This document shows positions 37,094-46,706 of a DNA stretch of 64,000 nucleotides, piece by piece. A program made the position numbers and the translations under genes. Under the pieces are notes generated by a model that worked only from the letters and a program-made list of their open reading frames with translations, ran no database searches and was not told where the DNA came from. Every line of letters begins with the position of its first letter. Position 1 is the stretch's first letter. The DNA comes from Tumebacillus algifaecis (GTDB lineage Bacteria > Bacillota > Bacilli > Tumebacillales > Tumebacillaceae): contig NZ_CP022657.1 in NCBI RefSeq assembly GCF_002243515.1, forward strand, positions 2,843,001 to 2,907,000. The letters are read 5' to 3'.

Positions 37094-38318
37094 ACAAAAT
37101 CTCCCCTGTCAGAAGTTTGGCGAGTTTTTCTGTTGAGACTTCTTCAATGTCCTCCGGCACGTTTTGCCCTGTCGTCAGATAGGACAGTGGCTTCTTGTAC
37201 CGAGTGACCAGGTTGTAAACCGCACCGTACGTTTTGGTCTCATCCGATTTCGTGAACAGAAACTTGTCGGCGCGCACCTGTGTGAAGTTACCGGCGATCT
37301 CTTCCAAGTCGGATGCCTTCGTCGTAAGCGAGAGCACCAGATAGGTCTCATCCGGTTGGATCTCCTCAAGGTAGGTGTTTAACTGCCGTACATTGAGAAG
37401 ATTGTGATAGTTGCGTCCCGCCGTGTCGATCAGAACCAGATCGAAGTCTGCATACACGCCCATCGCACGCTTGATGTCTTCGGGCGCATAACAGACTTCA
37501 AGCGGAATGCCCAAAATGTTCGCATAAGTGCGAAGTTGCTCAACGGCAGCGATCCGGTACGTGTCAGTGGTAATCAACCCTACCTTCTTGCCACGGGCGA
37601 GCACTTGCTCCGCTGCTAGTTTCGCGATGGTCGTCGTCTTCCCTACTCCTGTCGGCCCAATAAACGCAACAACTCTTGATTTTAAAGCGATTTGAGCTGG
37701 AGGACTATAGCGTTCTAAATCCTCTCTAATAAAATTTGTCAAAATACCCCGAAATTCCTGCTCGCTAACTTCATGAACCTGAGTAATATTTCGAATTCCT
37801 CGTTCAATCAGTTCATCGACCGCTTCCTCAGAGAGATCATTTTTGAGCATTTGTTTGCGGACATTGACCACCGCTTCTGGCATTAGTTGATTGTAAGAAG
37901 AGTTAAGGAGGCTCCGAAACATCGTGCGCAATTCCTGGACTTCCTTGAGCACCTTCTCATCATCTTCCATCACTGGTGCCGTTTCTGACACAGATAGAGG
38001 TTCCGGTTTCGGAGGTGCTGGAGGAGTTGCAACTGGCGTTTCGGCTGGTGAAGGTGTAGTGGGCGGCTGCCCCATCTGGCGTTGGTAGGCATTAGTAGCC
38101 GTCGGACGAGCGTTGAACTGCTGCACTCGCGGCTCAACGGGTGGCTCCTGCTCGTTAGCTGCCGCGATCACTTCGATATGCGTTTTCGGAAACAGCCCGA
38201 GAAAGCCGCGCTTATGTACTTTTTTTGTGGAGAGAATGACAGCATCGCTGCCCAGTTCCTCGCGTATCATCGACACGGCTTCAGGCATCTCTTTGACAAG
38301 ATATCGTTTCACTAACAT
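37086..38318 (-). CDS. flhF: Signal-recognition-type GTPase FlhF
   Basis: FlhF is an SRP-family GTPase that marks sites of flagellar assembly. The 410-residue protein has an N-terminal B domain (VKRYLVKEMPEAVSMIREEL), a proline/threonine-rich linker (about 75-115) and an NG domain. The NG domain has [39 protein letters not shown] and FTKSDET. Its ATG shares one base with the flhA stop (TAATG). Confidence 0.96.
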   Translation of the reverse strand: MLVKRYLVKEMPEAVSMIREELGSDAVILSTKKVHKRGFLGLFPKTHIEVIAAANEQEPPVEPRVQQFNARPTATNAYQRQMGQPPTTPSPAETPVATPPAPPKPEPLSVSETAPVMEDDEKVLKEVQELRTMFRSLLNSSYNQLMPEAVVNVRKQMLKNDLSEEAVDELIERGIRNITQVHEVSEQEFRGILTNFIREDLERYSPPAQIALKSRVVAFIGPTGVGKTTTIAKLAAEQVLARGKKVGLITTDTYRIAAVEQLRTYANILGIPLEVCYAPEDIKRAMGVYADFDLVLIDTAGRNYHNLLNVRQLNTYLEEIQPDETYLVLSLTTKASDLEEIAGNFTQVRADKFLFTKSDETKTYGAVYNLVTRYKKPLSYLTTGQNVPEDIEEVSTEKLAKLLTGEILYE

Positions 38319-40351
38319 TACAGGTTCACCACCCCTCCGCTTTGTACTTCAACGGTTGCATCCAATTCGTTAAACGACAGCACAGCCACATCAGGCAACA
38401 CGCGTTCGATCAGTTTGCGGACGTGCATCCGAATGTTCGGAGACGTGATGAGGATTGGCGAGTGACCCATCGCCACCAGTCCCTGCACCTGTTCAGCCAG
38501 CTTTTGATACATCTGCTGTGAAATGCGCGGATCGAGCGCAAGATAGGCACCGTGTTCAGAGTTTTGAATGTTATCAACCACAACCTTTTCGACCGCAGGA
38601 GCCAGTGTAATCACTTTCACCGGGCCGTGCGAAGTTCGATATTGGTTGGTGATCTGGCGCGCCAAAGCCTGTCGTACATACTCGGTGAGAATGTCTGGGT
38701 CTTTGGTGTACTGGCAGTAGTCGGCCAGCGACTCGACGATGGTGACAAGGTCACGAATGGAGATTTTTTCGCGCAGAAGGTTGACCAGCACCTTCTGTAC
38801 TTCACCGATCGACAGCTGCGACGGCACCACTTCTTCGACCAGAGCCGGGTAGTTCTCACGCAAGGAATCGATCAGTTGCTTGGTCTCTTGGCGTCCGAGC
38901 AGTTCGCTCGCATGGGTGCGAATCACTTCTGTCAAGTGTGTCGCTACCACAGATGGCGGATCAACAACCGTGTAACCGGCAAACTCGGCTCCTTCGCGCA
39001 TGTTTTCAGCAATCCACAGCGCAGGCAAGCCAAATGCAGGTTCTTTGGTAGGGATCCCGACGACAGATTCGTCGTCTACACCTGGACTCATCGCGAGGTA
39101 ATGGTCGAGCAACAGCTCGCCTCGCGCCACTTCGTTTCCTTTGATCTTGATGACATACTCATTGGGACGAAGTTGGATGTTGTCACGAATCCGTATCACC
39201 GGCACGATCAAACCCATCTCAATCGCGCACTGACGGCGAATCATGATCACGCGATCCAGCAGATCGCCGCCCTGATTGACATCAGCGAGCGGAATGAGCG
39301 CATAACCAAATTCGAACTCGATCGGATCAACGTGAATCAGTGACAATACGCTTTCAGGCGAACGCACTTCGTCTTGCTTGACCTCTTCTTCGCGCTCCAC
39401 TTCACGCAGTTCTTCCACCTTCATCGTTCGCTGCATCTGAATACCGCCAAAAACGAGCAACCCGGCGATCGGCCAAGTGCTGATCACACCGATCGGCGTG
39501 AACAGACCAAGCATTGCGATCACACCAGCAACGATGTACAACATGCGCGGATAGGCGAGCAGTTGTTTGGAAAGGTCGTCGCTCAACGTGCCGTCCGATG
39601 CTGCACGGGTGACAACAAGACCAGTCGCCGTCGAGATGAGCAGCGCAGGAATCTGTGAAACCAAACCGTCACCGACAGAAAGAATCGTGTAGGTCTGCAT
39701 CGCTTCAGCTGCCGATTCACCACGCATCGCAACACCGATGATGAAGCCCGCCACAATGTTGATCACGACGATGATGATACCTGCGATCGCGTCCCCTTTA
39801 ACAAATTTGGATGCACCGTCCATCGCACCGTAGAAGTCAGCTTCTCGTTCGATCTTCTGACGCTTGTCCTTCGCTTCTTTCTCCGTAATCAACCCGGAGT
39901 TTAAGTCAGCGTCAATCGAGATCTGTTTACCTGGCATCGCATCGAGTGTAAAGCGCGCTGCAACTTCCGCCACACGCTCCGAACCTTTGGTGATGACGAT
40001 AAACTGAATGATGACAAGAATCAAAAACACGATGATCCCGACGACAGCGTTGCCGCCGATTACGAACGTACCAAACGTGTGAATGACGTTCCCCGCTTCC
40101 CCTTGTGAGAGGATCGCGCGGGTTGAGGAAACGTTCAAAGAAAGTCGAAACATCGTGGTCAGCAGCAGCAAGGATGGGAAGATCGCAAACTGCAGCGGTT
40201 CTTTGGTGTTCATCGCGACGAGCAAAATGGTCAGCGAGATGCTTAAGTTGATGATGATCAGAAAATCCAGTAAAGCGGTCGGCAGAGGAATGACCATCAT
40301 GATCACAATGCCGATGACTGCTCCGATTACGCCGAAATCTTTTAACTTCAA
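38318..40351 (-). CDS. flhA: Flagellar export gate protein FlhA
   Basis: FlhA is the large gate of the flagellar type III export apparatus. The 677-residue protein has eight N-terminal membrane segments (residues 1 to about 310) with the FHIPEP-family block RVAEVAARFTLDAMPGKQ. The conserved cytoplasmic loop ISIDADLNSGLI follows, and a large cytoplasmic domain ends in SFNELD. It lies 17 bases after flhB. Confidence 0.97.
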   Translation of the reverse strand: MKLKDFGVIGAVIGIVIMMVIPLPTALLDFLIIINLSISLTILLVAMNTKEPLQFAIFPSLLLLTTMFRLSLNVSSTRAILSQGEAGNVIHTFGTFVIGGNAVVGIIVFLILVIIQFIVITKGSERVAEVAARFTLDAMPGKQISIDADLNSGLITEKEAKDKRQKIEREADFYGAMDGASKFVKGDAIAGIIIVVINIVAGFIIGVAMRGESAAEAMQTYTILSVGDGLVSQIPALLISTATGLVVTRAASDGTLSDDLSKQLLAYPRMLYIVAGVIAMLGLFTPIGVISTWPIAGLLVFGGIQMQRTMKVEELREVEREEEVKQDEVRSPESVLSLIHVDPIEFEFGYALIPLADVNQGGDLLDRVIMIRRQCAIEMGLIVPVIRIRDNIQLRPNEYVIKIKGNEVARGELLLDHYLAMSPGVDDESVVGIPTKEPAFGLPALWIAENMREGAEFAGYTVVDPPSVVATHLTEVIRTHASELLGRQETKQLIDSLRENYPALVEEVVPSQLSIGEVQKVLVNLLREKISIRDLVTIVESLADYCQYTKDPDILTEYVRQALARQITNQYRTSHGPVKVITLAPAVEKVVVDNIQNSEHGAYLALDPRISQQMYQKLAEQVQGLVAMGHSPILITSPNIRMHVRKLIERVLPDVAVLSFNELDATVEVQSGGVVNL

Positions 40352-40368
40352 CTAGGTCACTCCTTTCC

Positions 40369-41445
40369 TTACACTTTACCCTTCAGGCGATAGACATAGG
40401 CGAGCACTTCAGCGACCGCTTGAAACAATTCACCTGGCACCCCTTCACCAATTTCAACCGTCTTGTAGAGCGTTTGTGCGAGCGGCCTGTTCTCAACCAT
40501 CACAACGTTCGCTTCTTTGGCCACCTTTTTGATGCGCTGCGCCACTTCGTCGATCCCTTTCGCTACGACTTGTGGTGCAGCCATTTGATCGGCCTCATAT
40601 TTTATCGCGATCGCATAGTGGGTCGGGTTGGTGATGACGACGTCCGCTTGCGGTACATCGGCCATCATTCGTCGCATCGCCATCTGGCGTTGGCGCTCTT
40701 TGATCTTCCCTTTGATCTCAGGACTACCCTCTGTCTGCTTGTACTCTTCTTTTACTTCTTGCTTGGACATCCGAAGGTTTTTATTATAATCAAAACGTTG
40801 ATAGAACAGGTCAAAGAGAGCAAGAATGAAGATCGCAATTCCGACTTTCCAGAAAATACTAAAGGCTATACTTCCTACCACATGTAAGATGTCGAGCACT
40901 TCCATCGAGCCGAGTTGCGACACTCGCTTCCAGTCACCCATTAATTCGAGATAAACGATAACCGAAACGATCGTCATCTTTAAGAGTGATTTGATCAGTT
41001 CTACCAAGGTTCGCATTGAAAATATGCGCTTAAAACCTTGGATTGGATCGATCTTTTTAATATCAGGCATCAACGGTTTCATCGTAAACAGAGAACCGAC
41101 CTGAAAGTAAGCGACAAATCCTCCGATCACCATGATTACTCCACTGATGGGGAGCACGAGCATGGCCACCGTCAGTGTTAAATCTAAAAACAACGGTGCG
41201 ATCGATTGATCATTCAGTTCATAAGATAGCCCGCTCGTCAGCTGTACCTGAAACCGTTCCACCAGTTTTGCAAGGAAGGTGCCAGACATCAGTTTCAAAC
41301 AAAACAGACCGACCAAGAGCACGATCGCCTGACCAAATTCCTGACTGCGAGCGACCTGCCCCTTTTTTCTGGCATCTTGCCGTTTCTTAGGCGTGGCTTT
41401 TTCTGTCTTCTCACCAGCGAATAATTGGAGGTTAATACGAATCAT
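40369..41445 (-). CDS. flhB: Flagellar export switch protein FlhB
   Basis: FlhB switches export from rod/hook to filament substrates by autocleavage. The 358-residue protein starts MIRINLQLFAGEKTEKAT, has four membrane segments, and carries the NPTH autocleavage site at about 273-276. ATG 41445 is chosen because it follows the fliR stop by four bases and matches family starts; any upstream extension overlaps fliR in another frame. Confidence 0.96.
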   Translation of the reverse strand: MIRINLQLFAGEKTEKATPKKRQDARKKGQVARSQEFGQAIVLLVGLFCLKLMSGTFLAKLVERFQVQLTSGLSYELNDQSIAPLFLDLTLTVAMLVLPISGVIMVIGGFVAYFQVGSLFTMKPLMPDIKKIDPIQGFKRIFSMRTLVELIKSLLKMTIVSVIVYLELMGDWKRVSQLGSMEVLDILHVVGSIAFSIFWKVGIAIFILALFDLFYQRFDYNKNLRMSKQEVKEEYKQTEGSPEIKGKIKERQRQMAMRRMMADVPQADVVITNPTHYAIAIKYEADQMAAPQVVAKGIDEVAQRIKKVAKEANVVMVENRPLAQTLYKTVEIGEGVPGELFQAVAEVLAYVYRLKGKV

Positions 41446-41449
41446 AGAA

Positions 41450-42238
41450 CTAGATGCCTCCCACTGCCCGCAGGAGCATATCCAGTTGACCATACATCGT
41501 ATGGAACAGCCCCCGAAGAAGATAGATGAATGCAGGCATGGCGACAAAGATCATCACAGAACCGACCAACACTTTAGTCGGCATCCCGATGACAAAGACG
41601 TTCATCTGCGGCACAGCCCTGGAGAGAATCGCTAAACCCACATCGGTGAGAAACAGGGAAGCGATGATCGGAGCAGCAATCTTTAAGCCCAGTAGAAACA
41701 TGACCGTGAAAGTTTCAACCACAATTGAGAGCAGGTTATCTGACATGACAAACGAGCCAAGCGGCAAGAAGTTGTAGCTTTGCAAGAGAGCTGCCAGCAA
41801 CCCGTGATGACCATCCAAACCTAAAAACAGCAACATGGCAAGCGCATATTTAAACTGGCCAGTGAGCGGAGCGGAAGCGCCAGTCAACGGGTCAAAAACG
41901 TTTGCCATCACGAACCCGATCTGCATGTCGATAAACATACCGCCGACCTGTATTGCAGCGAAAATAAAGGCCGCAATCATCGCAAGTGTAATTCCGACCA
42001 TAAGTTCTTTCACGATGATCAAAAACATGTCTGCAAATCCAGCACCAGCGTACAATTGCCCTGCTTCAGAAGCTGCCAACACAGGTGTCATCAACAATGC
42101 GATCATGAAGGCAAGTGCGATTTTAATCACCATCGGAATGTTTCTTGCTCCAAAAAAGGGGGTTAGGAAGAAGAAACTTGAGATCCGAACTAAGACAAGG
42201 GTGAACACTTCTACATAGGTAACGACTAGACCTAGCAT
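41450..42238 (-). CDS. fliR: Flagellar export protein FliR
   Basis: FliR is a core export-gate subunit with FliP and FliQ. The 262-residue polytopic protein shows VRISSFFFLTPFFGARNIP and GGMFIDMQIGFVMANVFDP, both family hallmarks. It follows fliQ by 16 bases. Confidence 0.96.
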   Translation of the reverse strand: MLGLVVTYVEVFTLVLVRISSFFFLTPFFGARNIPMVIKIALAFMIALLMTPVLAASEAGQLYAGAGFADMFLIIVKELMVGITLAMIAAFIFAAIQVGGMFIDMQIGFVMANVFDPLTGASAPLTGQFKYALAMLLFLGLDGHHGLLAALLQSYNFLPLGSFVMSDNLLSIVVETFTVMFLLGLKIAAPIIASLFLTDVGLAILSRAVPQMNVFVIGMPTKVLVGSVMIFVAMPAFIYLLRGLFHTMYGQLDMLLRAVGGI

Positions 42239-42254
42239 GTAGATGTCACCCCTT

Positions 42255-42524
42255 CTATCCGATAAACGAGTTTAAATTTCCGAAAATGTTTCTGGCGAAG
42301 TCCAAGATCAGTGACAGCATCCAGGGACCGAACACAACCATTGCAACAAAGGTCGCAATCAGCTTTGGAATGAACTGTAGCGACTGCTCCTGTATCTGAG
42401 TGGTCGCCTGAAAAATCGAAACCGTCAAACCGACCAGAAGCCCGATGCCAAGCAACGGAGCGACCATCATGAGCAGCGTCAAGATCGCATTTTGTCCAAG
42501 TGAGATGATAAAGTCCGCGCTCAA
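42255..42524 (-). CDS. fliQ: Flagellar export protein FliQ
   Basis: An 89-residue protein with two membrane helices, containing the family motif GLLVGLTVSIFQATTQIQE and the FIPKL segment between helices. It starts at a TTG at 42524 with AAGGAAG upstream. It is a subunit of the FliPQR export channel. Confidence 0.96.
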   Translation of the reverse strand: MSADFIISLGQNAILTLLMMVAPLLGIGLLVGLTVSIFQATTQIQEQSLQFIPKLIATFVAMVVFGPWMLSLILDFARNIFGNLNSFIG

Positions 42525-42544
42525 TCTTCAATCTTCCTTTCCGG

Positions 42545-43312
42545 TTACTGGTATCCGATCAATAGTGACTTCACGACAAGGTACCAACCATCGACCAAGA
42601 CAAACAACAAGATCTTAAACGGCATTGAGATCATGACCGGCGGAAGCATCATCATACCCATTGACATCAACACGCTTGCCACTACCATGTCGATGATCAA
42701 AAACGGGACGAAAATCATAAAACCGATCTGAAACGCAGTTTTCAGTTCCGAAATTGTAAAAGCCGGTACGAGCGTTGAGATTGGTATCTCATCCACGGTG
42801 TTTGGCATCGGTTGATTACGGAATTCCAGAAACAGCTTCAAATCCTCTTCCCGAGTTTGTTTCGCCATGAAATGTTTCAGTGGTGTAGCTGCATGTTCAA
42901 GAGCTTGCGTCTGAGACATCGATCCATCCAGATAGGGTTGCAACGCGGTATCATTGATTTGCTGAAGAGTTGGATACATAACAAAGAGAGTCATAAATAA
43001 CGCCAGTCCGATTAATACTTGTGTTGGCGGCATTTGCTGCAACGCGAGCGCATTGCGGACAAAGGACAGCACAATCACAATACGGGTAAAACAGGTCATC
43101 AGAATCAAGATCGACGGTGCCAAAGACAAAACGGTCAGCAGCATGATGATCTGCATACTGGTCGAAACTGACTGCGGATCGTCCGCTGTCGAGATTCCGA
43201 TGTCAATCCCTGGAATCACTATACTCTGTTGTGCGTAAACAGGCTCTGTGACTCCGACAAGTGCAAACAAAGTAACCATAAGCAGCAGGAGGATTTGAAT
43301 CTTTTTCATCAT
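42545..43312 (-). CDS. fliP: Flagellar export protein FliP
   Basis: A 255-residue export-channel subunit with a cleavable-type N-terminal hydrophobic segment (about 5-24) and four further membrane helices. The FliP signatures LILMTCFTRIVIVLSFVRNA and LPPVMISMPFKILLF are present. Its ATG overlaps the end of fliO by four bases. Confidence 0.97.
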   Translation of the reverse strand: MMKKIQILLLLMVTLFALVGVTEPVYAQQSIVIPGIDIGISTADDPQSVSTSMQIIMLLTVLSLAPSILILMTCFTRIVIVLSFVRNALALQQMPPTQVLIGLALFMTLFVMYPTLQQINDTALQPYLDGSMSQTQALEHAATPLKHFMAKQTREEDLKLFLEFRNQPMPNTVDEIPISTLVPAFTISELKTAFQIGFMIFVPFLIIDMVVASVLMSMGMMMLPPVMISMPFKILLFVLVDGWYLVVKSLLIGYQ

Positions 43313-43934
43313 TTTTCATCCTCCGGCGGCAAACCAGTCTGTTGACGTTGTTCTTTGAGCGAGTTCAGCTTCTCACGGAGTGCGTCATCAAAAGACAAGT
43401 CCGTGACATTGATTTCTTCTGCTTGCGGCGTTTGCTTCTTGCGCAGGCGGTTCAGTAAGTCGGTAAGAACTGGTGCCCCAGCGGCCATACCGCTTGTCGG
43501 CGCGGATGACTCTTTGATTTGCATCACAAGTTCCGCATCCTCGATCGTATCAAGCAGTGTGACGTCGTCTCCCACACCGATCACATACACTTTGTCTTGC
43601 AGAGCGATCACATGCACAGACCTGTTGGTCGCCAGCGTATGCGCTCCGAGCGGCTGAAACACGTTACCGCGTGTAAGATTGGTGCGTGTGGAAAGAAAGC
43701 GTATCAGCAGATAGATGATGGCAATAATAATCCCAAGTGCGAAAATCAACTGCAGGATTGACCAAAACATCGAACCACCGTCGATAGCTGCCCCCTGAAA
43801 GTTGGTGGCAGGTGTATCTTTTTTCAGCACGTCCTCCACATTGTTCTCAACCGCCAACACGCGAGGGGGGACGACAACCAGAGGGCTCCCGCAGCAACAG
43901 ACCAAGCAACAAGTCTACGTAGTTTCGGTCGCAT
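43309..43934 (-). CDS. fliO: Flagellar biosynthesis protein FliO (apparent frameshift near the signal peptide)
   Basis: FliO (FliZ in Bacillus) helps assemble the FliPQR complex. The main frame (from about 43905 down) gives a luminal acidic segment, one membrane helix (FWSILQLIFALGIIIAIIYL) and a cytoplasmic beta domain (THTLATNRSV type). It lacks a sensible start: only an internal TTG without ribosome binding site. In the +1-shifted frame an ATG at 43934, preceded by AAAGGGTGGGG, encodes a perfect signal peptide start (MRPKLRRLVAWSVAAGALWL). The frames would join if the six-G run at 43865-43870 held seven G, giving SSPPRVLA before VENN. Sequencing error or slippage are both possible. Confidence 0.8.
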
Positions 43935-43972
43935 GACCCCACCCTTTCTCAATTGTTGACGCAAGGGCAAAA

Positions 43973-44335
43973 TTAGCTCAGCGTTTTCTTGATCGCTTCG
44001 ACAACGCGGTCCGCTTGGAACGGTTTGACGATGAAGTCTTTGGCGCCCGCTTGGATCGCGTCGATAACCATCGCCTGCTGACCCATCGCAGAGCACATGA
44101 TGATTTTTGCGTTTGGGTCGAACCCGCGAATTTCTTTCAGCGCATGAATGCCATCCATCTCCGGCATCGTGATGTCCATCGTCACCAAATCAGGGCGCAG
44201 CTCTTTATATTTTTCCACCGCTTGTAGCCCGTCTTGCGCTTCACCTACAACGGTATATCCGTTTTTGGTGAGAATCTCTTTGATCATCATTCGCATAAAT
44301 GCTGCATCGTCTACGATCAGGATTTTATGAGACAT
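43973..44335 (-). CDS. cheY: Chemotaxis response regulator CheY
   Basis: CheY-P binds FliM and FliY at the motor switch to control rotation. The 120-residue single receiver domain has the acidic pair Asp9/Asp10, phosphorylation Asp54 in VTMDITMP, and the conserved Lys in FIVKPF. It lies between fliY and fliO, as in Bacillus. Confidence 0.97.
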   Translation of the reverse strand: MSHKILIVDDAAFMRMMIKEILTKNGYTVVGEAQDGLQAVEKYKELRPDLVTMDITMPEMDGIHALKEIRGFDPNAKIIMCSAMGQQAMVIDAIQAGAKDFIVKPFQADRVVEAIKKTLS

Positions 44336-44352
44336 CTTTTAGTTCCCCCTAA

Positions 44353-45678
44353 TTACTGTAATTTACGAACTCGTTCAGACGGACTGATGATGTCAGTTAC
44401 CCGTACACCAAAGTTTTCGTCAATGACCACAACTTCTCCTTTTGCCACCAACTTATTATTTACCATGATATCGACAGGATCACCTGCAAGCTTATCGAGT
44501 TGGACGATCGAACCTGGAACAAGTTCAAGAATGTCCTTGATCAGCTTCTTGGTGCGCCCCAATTCCACAGTGATCGAAAGCGGTACGTCAAGCAGGAGAT
44601 CGAGGTTGCTGTGTTGGCCACCTGCGCCTTCGTTGGCGTCAAACGATGCAAATTGCACCGGCTGAATATTCACGCTGGGCTGCATGCGTTGTGGCGCATG
44701 CGTAGCTGCCGTTTCCGCATGCGTATAGCCATGCGGCGGGTAGTTCGGCGGGTATCCGTAGGACGGATGCTGCTGCGGTGTATAAGGCGCCTGCGGATGC
44801 TCTGCATACATCGGTTGCTGAGGATATCCGGTGGCCGGCTGTTCATACATCGGCTGTTGCGGAGGATGCACAGGATGAACCGGTGCTGCTTCCGGCAGCG
44901 GAGCCGCCGCTTGCGGAACAGGCTGCGGTACTGGTGCCTCCGTGCGCACTGGTTCAGGTGCAGCTGTTGCCGCTGGTGCCGTTTCAGGCTCAGACTCACC
45001 AATTCCACCTGTCAGCTTGTTGATCATATCTATGGCAAATGACACAGGAATCATCTGCATGATGTGCGAATCGATCAGATCGCCCACGATCAGTCGGAAG
45101 GAAATCTTGATCAGCACCTCATCATTTGGGAACAGAGTCATCGATTGTCTTTTGTCAAAATCCATCACATCGACATCGGGCGGTGTAATGTTGACCATCA
45201 TGTTGAAAATCGTTGACATGGATGTGGACGCAGATCCCATCATTTGATTCATCGCTTCTGCAACGGCCGACAAGTGCAATTCATTCAGTTCAGCAGGTGC
45301 TGACTTCCCGTCTCCACCCATCATCAAGTCGGCGATCACCTGCGCATCTTCCACGCGAATCGCCAAGACGTTTGCACCAACAAATCCGTCCGTATAGCTC
45401 ACTTTAATCGCAACGTGCGGCAGCGGGAAATCGTGATTCAACTGATCGCGTGCGACAACAGATACCTTCGGAGTTGTGATGTCCACCTTTTGACGCAGTA
45501 AGGTAGATAGTGCAGTCGCCGCAGTGCCAAACGAAATATTCCCGACTTCTCCTAATGCATCCACTTCAAAGTCCGACAGGAAATCAGCTACTTTCAATTC
45601 GCTTGAACCCTCGCTGTCCCCATCACTTTGTTTTAGGAGGGCATCGATTTCCTGCTGTGACAAAACTTCTCTATTCAT
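44353..45678 (-). CDS. fliY: Flagellar motor switch phosphatase FliY
   Basis: FliY combines switch structure with CheY-P phosphatase activity. The 441-residue protein has an N-terminal CheY-binding peptide (EVLSQQEIDALL), a CheC-like domain with EVGNISFGTAATALS and AEAMNQMMGSASTSMS, a long linker (about 235-335) rich in Pro, Gln, Tyr, His and Ala, and a C-terminal SpoA/FliN domain (LLLDVPLSITVELGRTKK). ATG 45678 overlaps the fliM stop by 8 bases with AAGGAGTG upstream. Confidence 0.96.
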   Translation of the reverse strand: MNREVLSQQEIDALLKQSDGDSEGSSELKVADFLSDFEVDALGEVGNISFGTAATALSTLLRQKVDITTPKVSVVARDQLNHDFPLPHVAIKVSYTDGFVGANVLAIRVEDAQVIADLMMGGDGKSAPAELNELHLSAVAEAMNQMMGSASTSMSTIFNMMVNITPPDVDVMDFDKRQSMTLFPNDEVLIKISFRLIVGDLIDSHIMQMIPVSFAIDMINKLTGGIGESEPETAPAATAAPEPVRTEAPVPQPVPQAAAPLPEAAPVHPVHPPQQPMYEQPATGYPQQPMYAEHPQAPYTPQQHPSYGYPPNYPPHGYTHAETAATHAPQRMQPSVNIQPVQFASFDANEGAGGQHSNLDLLLDVPLSITVELGRTKKLIKDILELVPGSIVQLDKLAGDPVDIMVNNKLVAKGEVVVIDENFGVRVTDIISPSERVRKLQ

Positions 45679-46675
45679 CAGCGCCCACTCCTTCATCATC
45701 TTCTAATGCTTGCGAAATTTGCACGGCCACTTTTCCGCGAGCCGTGCCCGGCTGTCCGTAAAACTTGACTCGGCTACCGATGCGAAGCTGAATCTTGGCA
45801 TTGACATCCTGATGCAAGGCGATTACATCGCCTACACCAAGCGAGAGAAATTCACCGACGGAGATCGTAGAATGGCCAAGTTCTGCGAGCATTGGCACTT
45901 GAGTGTTGCCGAGGCTCTGACGGATGGCTTCCCAATCTTCACTGTAATCTTTGGAGCTTTTCATGCTACCCATCATATAGTGGGCAGAAAGCTTAGGAAT
46001 GATCGGCTCCAAAACCACATGCGGCATACAGATGTTGATCATTCCCGTCGTCTCTCCGATCTTCGTCGATAAGGAGACGACTGCAACCGTTTCATTTGGT
46101 GAGACGAGCTGTAGGAATTGTGGGTTGACCTCCAAATGATCAACGTCAGTATCAAGGTCAACGACCGCCTTCCAAGCTTCTTGGAAGTTATCCAGCGCCC
46201 GACCAAACACGCGCTCCATGATCGTCATTTCAATCTCGGTTAGGTCGCGAAGTTCATCAGTCCCTTGTCCAGGGCCGCCAAGCAATCGGTCGAGCATCGC
46301 GTAGGCGATGTTCGGGTTGACTTCCATGACGAATTTTCCTTCTAATGGCGCGCAGTTAAACACATTCAAAATCGTCATTTTAGAGATGGACCTAATAAAC
46401 TCTTCATAAGGCAATTGATCGACAGAAACGACAGAAATCTGAACAAACGTGCGGAGTTGAGCCGAAAAATACGTTGTCAGCAAACGTGCGAAATTCTCAA
46501 AGATCCGAGTGATGCTTCGAATATGGTCTTTCGAGAATCTCATCGCACGTTTAAAGTCGTATACTTTGATCTTGCGGTCCGTGTCTTCTTTACGAATCTC
46601 TTCCGCTGTTAATTCGCCCGACGAGAGCGCCGATAACAGCGCATCAATCTCACTTTGCGACAAGACCTCAGCCAT
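45671..46675 (-). CDS. fliM: Flagellar motor switch protein FliM
   Basis: FliM is the middle C-ring protein and a CheY-P receptor. The 334-residue protein has the N-terminal peptide EVLSQSEIDALLSAL, a CheC-like core (GGPGQGTDELRDLTEIE), and the C-terminal SpoA domain. It precedes fliY, with which it shares the N-terminal peptide. Confidence 0.97.
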   Translation of the reverse strand: MAEVLSQSEIDALLSALSSGELTAEEIRKEDTDRKIKVYDFKRAMRFSKDHIRSITRIFENFARLLTTYFSAQLRTFVQISVVSVDQLPYEEFIRSISKMTILNVFNCAPLEGKFVMEVNPNIAYAMLDRLLGGPGQGTDELRDLTEIEMTIMERVFGRALDNFQEAWKAVVDLDTDVDHLEVNPQFLQLVSPNETVAVVSLSTKIGETTGMINICMPHVVLEPIIPKLSAHYMMGSMKSSKDYSEDWEAIRQSLGNTQVPMLAELGHSTISVGEFLSLGVGDVIALHQDVNAKIQLRIGSRVKFYGQPGTARGKVAVQISQALEDDEGVGADE

Positions 46676-46706
46676 CTGTCATCACCTCCTTTATGTACCG
46701 GTTGGC

